Made by a program: the position numbers and the translations under genes. Below, piece by piece: positions 1 through 13,000 of a DNA stretch of 32,513 nt; position 1 is the stretch's first letter, and the number at the start of each line of letters is the position of its first letter. Source of the DNA: Protostelium mycophagum (lineage: Eukaryota > Evosea > Variosea > Protosteliida > Protosteliaceae); the NCBI GenBank assembly GCA_002081555.1, contig MZNV01000773.1, positions 1 through 32,513 on the forward strand, given 5' to 3'. Below the pieces are notes generated by a model. The model was not told where the DNA came from. It made no database searches and was given only the letters and a program-made list of their open reading frames with translations.

Positions 1-800
1 CAGAGATTTTTTGTGCAGCATCAATTGTTTGTATTATTATATTATGTTTCAGCTGGAGCTGCTGTACAGAAAACAAACAGCTCTGAGAATTGTGTTTGAG
101 CACAGTGAGTTTTGTTCTGGCTTTTCTGCAAACCACAACAATGTGCACAAATAGCATAGAAATGTTGTTCTGCCACAAATCAACAACAAAGTACAGCCAA
201 ATAAACTCTGATGCTGCCAGAAATCACGTGGAAAGAGAAGTGTAAAGGTTGGAGGGCATGATTTTATTGGCTTTGACAATTTTGACTCACAACCAGACAT
301 AATTCCATACAACTCCAATGGGTTTTTTGTAAGCGAAATAATCAAGATTATTTTTGACAATGATTCACTCTCAGGTCAATCACCATTGTCACATGATGAG
401 GTTCTCCCCACACACACACGACCCAGAACAAATCACCTATTATACCATTCACTGTCTTCAAAAAACATCAGAACGAAACATGTTCGTGTGTTATTCTTTC
501 AACACGAGATTATGAATATTGTGAAATGAATAATTTATATCACGTTGTAGCAGTAGCAATTTGGTCAAACTTGCTTGGTTTAGACAATTTATGGTCATAA
601 ATCAGCTATTTTTGACCAGAATGTGACCACAAAACAAGAGGGGCGGACCGACTGGCCCCGCCCAGCTCAGCAGGGGTTCTGGTCGTCCCGCTTGTCCGAT
701 GACGGGTAGTTTCCGGAAAAAAATTTTTTAACAGGGGCTGGCAGTCCCGCCCAGCTCGACAGAGGTGGTCACTTTATAAATAATAATCAGATACACAATT
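1..800. other. Gene-free flank with a GC-rich repeated island
   Basis: I see no supportable coding exon here. The minus-strand open frame at 49-360 has no recognisable domain and no splice context, and I treat it as chance. The only structure is a GC-rich island at about 637-768 inside AT-rich DNA. It contains two imperfect copies of a roughly 33-bp segment, at about 650-682 and 736-768, sharing the core CCCGCCCAGCTC. This could be a remnant of a repeat or a regulatory island downstream of the minus-strand gene that ends near 801-1075. Confidence 0.5.
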
Positions 801-975
801 TTATTGAAGCTGCAAAATAGCTTTATCTTGTTCAAATATAGTCATTCCAGATCCATCTGACAGAGTGATATACCCCTGAAAAATATCGTTTTTATTTGAC
901 AGTGCAATATTAAAAATGCATTCTTTTGGCCAGTATTTTTGGGTCAACATTCATCGGGACGTCCCTGATTGGAAT
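801..975 (-). other. Candidate extra 3' exons of the cNMP-binding coiled-coil gene
   Basis: The neighbouring gene has an open-frame stop at 1075. An in-frame alternative also exists. A GTGAAG donor near 1149 can join, in phase 0, an acceptor ending in ATAACAG before 975. From there the frame reads IPIRDVPMN and either stops at 910-912 or splices again in phase 0 to an exon starting at 875. That last exon reads GYITLSDGSGMTIFEQ and ends at a TAA at 801-803 that overlaps an AATAAA polyadenylation signal. The agreement of phase and the signal at the stop make this credible. The second donor (GTTGAC) is weak, so I list it separately. Confidence 0.4.
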
Positions 976-1074
976 CTGTTATAATTTAATATTCATCTAT
1001 TCATTTATGTATTATAATCTCTTTCTACTTTGCACAAAAAAGCATACAATGATGATGATGATCACAGAGTCTTG

Positions 1075-4000
1075 TCATTGAGGAAGAGATCCAAATTTTG
1101 GGTTGGTGTTCTCGTGGTTTACAGCAAATAAACATCTCAATAACTTCACCTCGCCATGAAATCTAATCTTTGATTTCTGCATGATCGAGTCCATCCTCAG
1201 ATTCTTCATAAGCTTCTCTTTGTATTTATTCCATCTCTCCTGCTCTTGCTTTTCCAAATAGACATTCAACAAGTCCGCGTTGCAAGGATATCTGAGGTCC
1301 TTTAGTTTCGAGCATCTACAACGAGACTCACTTGTCGGAGATGAGCTGTCGCAGACCTCTTAATTCTGCGAGGGATATGTAGTTGAGGAACTCAATTGTA
1401 GACAAGGCGTACATCTCCGCCTCTGGGGTCGTAACGGTGACAGAAATAGAACGGTCACGTTGTTCCAGGAATGCAGTCTCTCCAAAAATAGACTCTTTTT
1501 GGATCGGGAAGACCTGACGAAATGTCAACGAAATTTCGGGGTTTATGTGACGTCACCTTGACCCACAATTGTTTCTCCCCGATTCGAATTTGCTTGGACG
1601 CCCGGCATTCTCCTCGTTTAACAATAAAGATCTCGTCTGGCTCTATGCCAGTTTTTATAATTTGTTCCTGTATGATTTCAATTATGGTTCAACAAAAGAA
1701 GATTCACTTTGGCGGAAAATTTCCTGTAATGGATACTGTCGCAGAGATAACGGAGCCCAGACTCTGGTACCGCACTGAAGAGCTGGTGGCTTCTAAACAC
1801 TTGGAAGAATTCGTCGGAGATCCTTGTGTGATTGGTCCTCATCAGGCGGTCATAATCACTTGCCTGGTTGTAGTCAGTGGGTAATTACGTATATATACGA
1901 TCTGCAACTCTGTATTGAAGATGATCCAACATCTCATGATGACTTTCGGACGACAAAGCATGATATCTTACCTCTATGTAGATAATCTTGGAGTGCTCTG
2001 TGGTCCAAACTGTTGTGGGAGACCCTAATAAATGTCATTGAAATTTCAAAACGGATGACGTCACCTGTTCGGGTGCGCAGAGCGTGCTGTCCGAAAGAAT
2101 CTCCGATTTTTATAGTGTAATACATCTATTTTTATCAAAAGATCATTGTCGAAGCACACAAACCCCAAACAAAACAATCACAATCAGATTGCGGTGCGTC
2201 TTATTACATTTGTCAATAAAACAAAGTGTGCTGTCGTGGCGAAGCCACAATCCAAGCTATTCACTGCGCATTTCTCTCACAACACATGACAGAAGAAACA
2301 TTTCAATGATAATCCTGACGCTCTAACATTTTTTACAATAAATTTCTATATACCTGGTCGGTCTTGATGTTGTTTAAATTTGATGTGCCTTCTTCGTGAG
2401 GAAATGACAATAAGACTACACCTTTGTAGACGACGTACCAACCCTGCATCATGCTACCCGCATGTACAACTGAGACATCTCAGGTTATGTCGTGGCTTGC
2501 CTCATGACGTCATACCGTATGAATTGGGGGGATATTCTGTACACTTTAAGACTTTGCAGATCTCTCGGAGTTTAAACTCCGAGTCGAATTCTAAGAACGC
2601 GTTGAGTTGCTTGATTATGCCGTACAAAATGTCGACGTCGCTCTCTGTGCGCTCGGCGGGGCTGCAAGCGGTCATTATAATGTCGACAAAAGTTACATCT
2701 TCGCTGTAAATCAAATGATAAGGTTGGCCAGATTCCTCACCTTGTCGACACAGCCTCTAAGAATGCTGCCTCGGCGGCCGCCTGCCTCGAGGTGACCGTG
2801 TTGACATTTAGAGGTGCCAAGTGTGCCGCGTTTCTCTTGGGTTCTGGATATTGCTCATCTTGTCGTTGTAAAAGCCTGTTCAATTGCATACGCGTGGAAA
2901 CACCTGGGAAGCTGGTGCTGCGCCCGGTACGTATCTCCAACTTTCTTGTCCTGGAAATTTCAGTGAAAATTCGATCAGATTACAGACGCAGTGTTTCTTG
3001 TTCTATTTTTGGAAGCAAGACGGCTTTGCCACTTGAATCTGCGACATTGTCGCAGGCCAGTCTCTTAAATCTGCGACATTGTCGCAGGCGAGTTTCTTCA
3101 ATCTGCGACATCGTCGCAAAACACTTTCTTCTGTTTTTTCGACAAGATACAACAGCAATTATTTAATTGCAGAACCTGGCGAATAAAGCAGTACTCTGGT
3201 CAATCGGCGGCAACTCCCTCTTAGACTCTAATCTATGTGGCGCAGTGTTTGGAACGCTACGCTCGTATTCGTCGACATTCACGTCACCGTAAGCGGGTGG
3301 TCTGTTCTGTCGAATTCTTTAATTCACAGACTGATAAATGATCGGAAAATTCACCGTAATTTCTCCAGACTCGGTTGCAACTTCAGAAAAATTCGGTTCA
3401 CTTTTCGTATCTACAGCTCTGTAATTCCTCAGCTCTTGATTAAAATTATATACTATTTTGGTATTCTTGAAGAACGTTGTAGATTGAATGATGTCAAATT
3501 ATATTTCATTTTTAATTATAAAATAAAACACCAGCACCTCTTTTTCACATAAAAATATTTTTCTTACACTGGAGTGGCTGCTGCTGTCTGGATTTGTGAT
3601 TTGTCTGCAAAATCATTGTTTACGCTTCTCGGCGTACCCTCTACGGAGTTTCTGGCTGTCGACGGCTCACTGTACAGATCAGCATTGTAGATGTCGACGT
3701 TTCTTAGTTGCGCGTTGTAGACGGGGAATTACCTGTAGAATGTACGCATCTCGCGTCTTCTTTCTGCTTGCTTTGCTTCCCTTGTGGCTCGTTTCTTTGC
3801 GATCTGCCTCGATATCCTCTCGGATTCCTTCGAAATTTCAACGAAATTTCAACGAAAAATCTCTGAAATCTCCATTCGCATCCGAATGAAACCCACCATT
3901 CTGTTGATCTCAAAGTCCAAATGATTGAGCCGCTTTCTAATGTTGTCCTCTCTGTCGATTCGGGCTTGTGCCTCTTCGCGAAGTTGTTTTTGTTGTGCTT

Positions 4001-7000
4001 CGTATTGCTCTCTCACCTTTCTCTCCGTCTCTTTTCTCAAGAATTCGCGGCGCGCTTCTCTGTCTTGCTTGGCTCTGTCTCGTTGTAAACGGAATTGTAG
4101 ATGGTTGGGATATCTCACTTGATGATGCGATTCGCTTCTGCGATCTCTGCTTTGTCTTTTTCAGCTTTTTCATCCAGTGGCTCGGTTTCTGCTTCCCTCT
4201 ACAACATCAGAAATTTCGCGTAAATTTCGCGTAAATTTAAGATATTCCAGGAAATTTCGGCGACATTACCTGCTGTTGTAGTTGCTGCAAGGTCTCTTTC
4301 TCCTTTTTGCGAATGCGCTCCAGTTCTTCAACCTCCTGTCTTTGCCTCTGCAATTTAGCCTCTACTTCAGCTGCAAGCAACAGTTGCAATTGTCTTTCAA
4401 TCTCCATGCGTTGTAGTTCCTGTTGTAGACCGTCAGATCGTGACGTCATGACAAAGTGTCATGATATCGTGAGGTCCTCACTTTGTCTACACGGGCACGC
4501 TCCCGCATCTCCCTCTCTGCGTCCTTCATCCTCTTCTCTGACTCTGCATGCTCTTCTCTGTATATATTCAACATAGATATCATTGAAATCTATTATTCGA
4601 TGGCGGTTCTTCACTACAAAGAGGTACTTTATGCAACTGTGTTCAAGTGTCTTTTGTGCTTTACAGATTTACAAGTAATAAAAAATACACAAAAATCACC
4701 GGTTCACAGTGAATCCGCAAGACAGAAACACACTTTGTACGACTCTTGTGTTCGATAAACACGGAGATTTCACAGAGTTTTCAACGAAATTTCGGTCAGA
4801 ACGAGATGTCTAGATGTTGTACCGACCTCCTCCTCTTTTTGGCCTCAGATTCTGCCCGTTTTGCCTCATCTTCTTCTCTTTGCTTCTGCACTCTTCCTTG
4901 CCTCTCTCTATCTCGCGCCTCCTTTGCTTCCTGTATCTACAACGATGTAAACGTCAAATAATATCGAAAAATCAGGATATATGAAATAAATGATAAGAAT
5001 TACCAGTCGTTTCTCTTCGTCCTTTTTCTTGGTAATCCTGTCGGTCCTTTCTCTTAAGCGAAGTAACATCTGTTCTCGTTGTAGTGAGGCAGCTTCCTCC
5101 TCCCTGCAGTAGTTTTCAGTCAGAAAACTCGGACCACTCTCAGATCTCCACGAAATTTCGCCTACTTTGCGAGGACTTCCTCCTTCTTGTGGACTTCTTC
5201 GTCCGTGGAAGCTTTCACTCTGGCTTGTGTGGCGATCTTTAGCTTCTCTTCCTTCTGTTTGATGGATTCTATCTTTCGGTTCTCTGCATCTTGTCTGCGC
5301 CTCTCCAGTTCTCGAGCTTTTTTCGCCTATTTTTATTGAGGTTTGTTTTATTTGTAATTTTTAAATATCTTATTATTATTAAAGAGGTTGGAAATGGCAG
5401 TTTTGCTTGACAAAGTTTCATATAGATTTTAGACCACTCTAATTGAATAATCAAAAAAAACATCGTTCACCTGAATCTCTGCGATCTTCTGTTCGGCGAC
5501 CCTCTTCTCTGCCGCCCTTTCCTCTGCTGCTCTCATATTCCTTTCAATCAATACGCTTCTAATATGCTCCCTCTCTCGGGCAATCTGCTCCTCCTTCTCT
5601 TTTGCGATTAATTCGTTGAATACCTACATTTTTCAGTTTGAAATACTATATATATATATTATATATATTAGTACTAATGTAATAATATATAATATATGTA
5701 ATATAATATATACAATATAATATATATTATTACAATGTGATATTTCTTAGAAATAATATATAATATATATTGATAATATTTTATTTCACGATTTTTCAGT
5801 AGAAAAACATCACGAAAGAATAAAAAACCGATTAAATGAGTATAAATATGACAGATAGCAAACAAAATTTCTTGATGAGATCAAAAGTAGTCACCTGATT
5901 CTCGAATATCTGAGTCTGCTTGCGCTTCAATTCAGCCTGTCTGTCTTTTGCTGCTTGAATTTCTCGCTTCTTCATGACCATTTTCATCACAGTCTACAAC
6001 GGTCAGTAATTCTTTTGACTTTTTGAATTAATTTTTTTTCAAAACAAATCACAAATTACCGTTGAAAAGATTCTCAGTAGACAGATCATTCATATGAATA
6101 TAACTCTATTTCTTTGTCACGGCTCTGCCGCACATAAAACGCGATCCTACGATTCGTGAATCACCTCTCTTTGCCTTTCTTCATACTGCTCTTCTCTTCT
6201 CTTCTTTGCTTTGGCTTCATCGTCCTGCTTTGTATTTCTATTGTCATGCCTTCGCTGTTTTATTTTGGCAGCGAGCTCGGCCTTAATTCTCCTGGACTGT
6301 TCCTCTGCATCGAGTGCCCTATCGTAGATTTATAATGTTCTCAAGTGTTCGTCTCGAATTGTAGATTCAGAATTGGTTTACCTCTCCTGCTGCCTTTTCT
6401 TCTCTTGAACTGCTCTTCGCTTTCGTCGGAGCTCAACTTCCTACATTCGTATTTGTAATTGATATGGATATATGTTTAAACTTTAACAGCCACATTTATT
6501 TCACGGTTGTTACCGCGAATTTTTTGTGAGCGAACCGTAAATAAAATGATAATAAAATTTAAAAATCCCAATTGAGTTCAAATTAATATTTTACGATGAA
6601 ATCAAATTTTTTTCTAAAAATCTTTCAACTATCAGGCCGTTCATTTCACGGTTGCGTACCGTGCATTTCTCGTGACCAAACCGCGAATAAAAATTCAAAA
6701 CAAAAAACCCCACCTCTATCACATTACTATCGCCTCTCATATTTCTAATGTCCTCTTCATAGTCCAGATGTTTTACATCTTCCTCTGCCGCTTTGACTTG
6801 TGTTTTTGGAGTAGAAGTGAAGGCCAATGGTTGTAGATAGACGGAGTTTGCAAACTTCTGCGAGTTGGAGTGGGATCTCTTGGAGTGAGCGTTGATGTTA
6901 CGCTTTGTTGGATCGTCCTCTTCTGTTGAGATTATGAGATGTCTCGCTATGATGTCTTTTTGAAAGGGAAAAATGTAGTCGATGGATTTTCAGCGGAATT

Positions 7001-10000
7001 TCAGCCATCTTATATAGATATTTTGGAGTTTATTGCAAAGCAACAGTCAAAACGCAAAAACGAATATATCCTTTGAATCATTATAATCCCCGAAATACAA
7101 AAAGAATACAAGGACGCATCTCAAAAACACTTTCCGTAACATGAATCTTACCTTCTGAAGAATCGGATTCGGAATCGTAATTGGATGTCTTTGTGGTGCT
7201 GCTGCTCGTTTGTCTCACTACGTATTTGTCTGTCAAATCTAAATGATCGTCAATAAGATACGAGTGTTTCGAAATTTTAATCCGAATAAATATCACAAAG
7301 TTGTATTTTGTGGCCGAAAATTTCAATTCACCCGACCGAAAGAATAAACCCATCGGAAAAATCTCTATCCGACGGAAAAGATTCAACCCGGTCAGAAAAA
7401 TTGTAAGGACTCACCGTCTCTGTCGCCCTGCCGCGAAGAAGTTCGCTGTGGTGCTTCCAATATTGTGGCAGACTTGGATTGTTTCTTTCTCCTCAAATCT
7501 TCATCAAAGTCAGCAAAAGTGACTCGCTTCGTGTCCCGTGAATCAATCCTGGGAGGCTGTCACGTGTCAGACCGATGACGTCACTTGGAAATTTCGTGGA
7601 AATTTCACCTTGGTCTTCTTCTTTTCGAATCTCTTCCTTTCTTTTTTTTCAAGTTTTTTTCGGCGTAAAATTTCTTCGACGATTCGTTCTTGTTCCAAAA
7701 CTTCTGCAGCCGCTCGCTCTTTTTCAAGCCTGTTGTAGATTTAGGATTATAAAATATTTTTATATAAAATATTATTTTAATTATTCAGATTTTTTTGAGA
7801 TTCACGAAAAGCGAGAAAAACCTTTGAAAAATACAATAGATAAATAATTTTTTTTAAAAAATCTCGAATTATTTTGAAATTTCGAAAATTACTTAGATTT
7901 TTTTGAGATTCACGAAAAGCCAGAAAAAACCCCAAAAAAAACGAAATGGATAAAAAATCTTGAAAAAAAAAGAAATGGATAAATAAAATTTTTAAAAAAA
8001 TCTCAAATCATTCTGAAATTTCGAAGAAAATACCTCGCTTTCTCCCGTCGGTCGGCCTCGAGCCTTTCGCGCACAACTCTGGCATCTCTTTCCGCCCGTC
8101 TTTGCTTCTTTCTCTTTTGAACTTTCTGTTCGACTTGAAGTAATTTCTCTTCGTCTACAACGGTGACGTCACGCGCTTGGATCCTGCGGTCTAAGGCTTC
8201 TACGGCGACCTCCCGAGCAACGAGCGCGGCGTTCAACTGTAAAATTTCATTTCAAGAAGAAGGAATGTGTATATTAACATCAATTATCTTCTTTGACTAT
8301 AAAAATCTTGATTTATAGAAGTCTTTGATTTGAAATAAAATATTGCAGCACAACCCTAAAACCCTAAAACCCTAAAACCTCACAGCTTCAATCTCTTCTC
8401 TGCCTCTTTGTTGGTCTCTAAGAGCCTCTCTAATCTCCCTTTCTTCATCAGCAAGTGCCTCCATCTCTTCTAGCATCTCGTCATCTAAAATTCAAGTCAA
8501 GAAAATTGGTATAAAAACGAAAATAATATCGTGTGGTTTTGTGGAGATTTTTATATGATTTGAGAGGATCAAGTGCAATGAAATGTGTTTTGGATTTTTG
8601 GCATTCTTTCTTCATGACTGTTTGTTTTAGACGATTGTAGCGAATGAAATGGCGAAATATCAATGAATTCTCGCTGCACTTTCGTCTGTCAACTTTTCAA
8701 ATTGCCGAGAGGTGCAACAACTCCACGTCATGACTGGAATACCGCGAGACTCCACGACACATTTGAATCTACAAACCGGCATTCTGCAGTAAAGAGGAGA
8801 CAAGAGCTCTTCTGATCTCGTCTTCACGTGCTGGATCTGCTTCATCGCCGGAATCGGATGCATTGGTCAAATCGGAATCGGTATCCACGTCATCATCCTG
8901 GAAAAATCAATCTTCCCATTCCTTTTTTCGGAAATATTCCGTCTACAACGATGTAGAATACTCACCGATGAACTTTCTTGGACATTCTCACCCTCCCTGT
9001 CATCATTCTGAGGCTGGGTCTCGTCTGAGAGTCTCAAACTCTGCCTGGAATTCTGTCTAGAATTTTTCAGGATGCTCTGTCTGCTGGCGGGGCGGATACT
9101 GGCTGCCAAACTATGTCTACTTATTTGTGAATTTCGCTCGTCGTTTTCTTGATCTTCTCCTGTTAATATTATTCATCGTCCAATTATTGATAATCATTTG
9201 GGATCTTATTACAGGTTTCGCACGAATCAAACAACTTTTGGATATTCTTATTCTTTAAAGTACCAAAAAATGGTCAAGAGAAGATTCTGCAACCCAAATG
9301 TTGTTGGGAAGCCGCAATCCAGAAGAAATATTGACACATGTCTACTCACTCTCTAATGCGTTGCTTGGACCTTCTTCTAATTGCTCTGCAAAGCGGACAG
9401 CTTGTTGAGTCAGAGGCCTCGGGTTCGCGTCCTTCATCAATCAATACGAAATCTCACGGAAATTTCACGGAAATGTCACCTCATCCGAAATGTCGACACG
9501 GTCTTCGTCCATCTGTACAGGCTCTTCGACTTCTGACACTCCCTCTTCTTTTGTTCTTCTGCATCATATAAATTCGCGCCAAAAACCGTTATGAAAAGAT
9601 TCAAAATTTAAATCCTCTCACGCCGTCTTGGACCTCTGGCTCAGCCGTGACAGGACAGAAGACCTTGATACTGCTGATTTCTGCGATAACTGCGATTTGC
9701 GAGAGCCGACGGAATGTGTCGACATTTGAGACCTCGAGGACTTGTGCGAATGTGTCGACATTTGCGAGCGATGTGACGCCGAAGACTTGGCGGAGTGTAC
9801 TGATCTTTCGGACCTCTTTGACCCCAGGCTGGTTGTAGACGCTCGGAGTGGGTTGACATCATTGTTCCCAGAATCTGGCTCCTCTACAACGGTCTCATCC
9901 GCGGTATCCTCACTGTAAAAAATTGGCTCGTTGTAGTAAGACAGAACGTGAAACAGATAATAATTTTTATTATTTATAATAATAATTAAAATTATTGAAA

Positions 10001-13000
10001 TATACCTCGAATCACTCTCAGAGGATTCTTCATCTGATACGACAGCATGCGGATTGGAGATCCTTGACAGATTGGATCTGTGAGATCTATCAGATCTGTC
10101 ACTCTTATTCGATCGGTTGCTCCTGACAGATGTGTTAGATCTGGCAGATGTCACACGGCTAGATCTGCGACTCTGATCTGCAGATTTGAACGAGTCCATG
10201 AACGGAACCTGCAAGATTTAAATTTCGAACAAAAAATGTTTGCACCTCTTTCGTAATGACCAGTTGCGGCGGCAACGAAGTTGTAGATCGATTGGTTCTT
10301 TGTGTATGTGGAGTAGCAACTAAATACTCTCAGCTCTATTGTATAAAGTTTGTTTTGTTTTTGTGTTTTTGTATCAAAGATGGGCATTATATTATTGTGT
10401 TTTTGGTGTATTTCTATTTCCCTCAAGTCTCATGGCCATGCTTTTGTCATTTACAAAGACCATAATCGTTATGCCTGTCTTTGTTTGTGATTTCTTCGTG
10501 TTGACAATCTACTGCGGAACGTGAAACACCCCGATAAAAGGAATCTTCTATCCCGAAAGCGAAAGAACTATGCCCGATTTTTGACAACCATTTCCTCTGC
10601 TTCTTATAGCTTATTTCAAGTTTCCTCAAAGAGTGACAATCTGGCTTTGCCGCAAATAAACGATATACTTGCTGTGACAAAGCTGAAAGGATGGGATATA
10701 CTTTGACAATGTCACCACCTCGCATCTGGTCCTCATCTGTGGCTTGTGGCATGTCCGATGTCTCGTCATCTGGTAACGTTGGTGACATTGTAGACGCCGG
10801 TCTCGACCCCTTCCGGCTTGCCGTTCTGGAGTGAATCTGTGATGATGGACCGTCGATGACGTCATCACGTGAGGTCATGCTCGGCATGAGCTGGGAGATG
10901 GAGGAGGCGGTGCGTGAGGCCTTTCTGCTGGAAAGCATCCTCGTTGTTTCCGGAATTCCGAGGCTGCAGATCATCAGAAAAAGTTAGATGATGCATATGA
11001 GATGAGAGCATCGAATCGGTCCGAATGAATTTCTTTTAAATTTGCAAAGTGTTTCACGCTTGCGGCACAAGCCGCAAACCGAAAGGATCTTCACAAAACA
11101 GCAGTTCAGCAACATTTCGTGGTTGTTATTCTTGCCTTGACATGGAGATGACCGCACAGAATGATGGAGGCGCACTGCTGTCTCAATTGACTGAGCTTAC
11201 CGCAAACAAAAACACCGCTTTGAGAGAGCGATGAAAACAAAACATGATTCAGAAATAAAATTTGACAAATGTTGTACAAACCTTCCAGTGGTGGGCCTTC
11301 TTGCCGAGAGAGCTGTTGTTGGAGGAAGAGTGCTAATGATATCTAGAATCTCCTTTGCAGTGACAGAGGCTCTCCTTGACAGTTTGGACTGGATTTTGTC
11401 AAAATAGAATGATTTATCTGGAGAATCTCTGAAATTATTAAAAAAATGATCAGAAACTCTTGAGTCTACCACAGTGGTAGACTTTGTGTTTTCCTTAAAT
11501 AAAAATCCAAATTGGTTAAATTTAGTTGTAGATGTCATCTGGAGTGTATTTCATGTGTCAAAATCACTGGAAAATCACACACCTTAGGCCTGGAGCTCTG
11601 AACACCGGCACTTGATGTTGCGGCTGAGTCAAGGCGGGACTCCAACGCTCCCTGTGGCTCATCATCGGAGGCCTCCTCCTGCTCCATCGCTTCAAGATCT
11701 CCCTTCTTGACCTGTCACAAAGTGTCAGATGATATGACAGATGTCATGTCCTATCCGAATTTTCCCTGATTCTTCTCGTTGTAGTGCACCAATTAAGATG
11801 AATTTCTGGCGAAAATGTGATAATAAATAATAATATATCGTTGTAGTGCACCAATTAACTACCAAAAAGGTGATGATAAATTATAATGATATAAATACCT
11901 TCTCGTAAGCATTTGCAACTTCCTTGCGGATTCTGGCCTTTGTCAATTCGATTTTACGCTTCTTTTCGATTGCAGCCCTCTCTTCCAACTCTCTTCTATA
12001 AAATATTCAATTTATTTATAAAAAGACAAATGGCTCGTCATTTTTCAGATAAAATCTTGAATGGTATATTCATGATTATAAATAATGATTGAGTATTCGC
12101 ACCTAATCTTCTCTTCTTCAGAGGCCATCCAAACCTTTTCTTTCTGATCATTTTGTTTTTGGTCCTGATATATTTTATAATTCATTTAGAAATAAACGCT
12201 CCGAGTCGATTTCTAAATAAAGGAGTGGTTGCTAGCTCTTCTGATGTGTTTTCTGGGGCAGATGTCTCGGTGATTTTTGTTTGCGGCAGAGCCTCAAAGT
12301 CAAATGTGTATTGCATTATCTTTTTCGCAACAAGAATAGCAAACTCGGGTGTTGTATTCGTTCTGCGGCTGCCGCAGTGTGATAAGATATTGTTGCTGCA
12401 GTGATAGTATAAAATTCTGCACTCTTGTGTTTGCTGCAAATCTCCAAATGAAATGTTTATTTTTCGTTTTTCACAACAGGAATAGTAAAAGTAGTATACT
12501 CACCGCCAGTTCACTGTTGAGTTGAACTAATTTTGCTTGTCGCGCGGCCTCCACCTCAGCCTCTATCTTGGCCCATTCTTGTCGCTCTGCTTCCTATCAT
12601 GAATTAAACTATTTTCAGCAGAATAAACCAAATAAATCGGGAAGAAAAGATGTTGCGCGCAAGCCGAAAATTCAAAGAGAACGAAAAACACCAGTAGAAT
12701 TCACGAATATATTTTGTCAAAGTTGAAAAACTTTTGGGCTTTATATGACTATTTTTTTCTGCAATTTGCAACAGACAAAACACCATCAGATCACATCTTG
12801 AAATCCGACAAAAATTAACAATAGAAATAGTTTTCTTATTTTAAAATTCAAATTAGAATTGTAGTTTGACATCACCACATTTTTCAAGTTGAATCGAGGT
12901 GAAGACGTCAAGTAAAATCCAAGATAGTTCCACTCACCTTTCTGGCACTGACGGCTCTCTCATCTCTTATCTTAGCTTCAAATACTTCTCTTAGTCTATC

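Noticed and set aside
49-360. 103-codon minus-strand open frame as a gene
   Set aside because: No domain, no splice context and Cys/Leu-rich chance composition; similar frames occur throughout the introns.
3036-3131. CRISPR-like array
   Set aside because: The 32-bp units are contiguous near-identical repeats with no unique spacers, and they lie in a eukaryotic intron.
8353-8379. Chromosome end
   Set aside because: Only about three repeat units, flanked on both sides by exons of the same gene.
10210-10697. Open frames in the large introns of the coiled-coil gene (also 12182-12439, 16923-17307 minus)
   Set aside because: They lack recognisable domains, and the flanking exons join in phase when these segments are removed; the frames at 16923-17307 oppose C2 exons and the tRNA.
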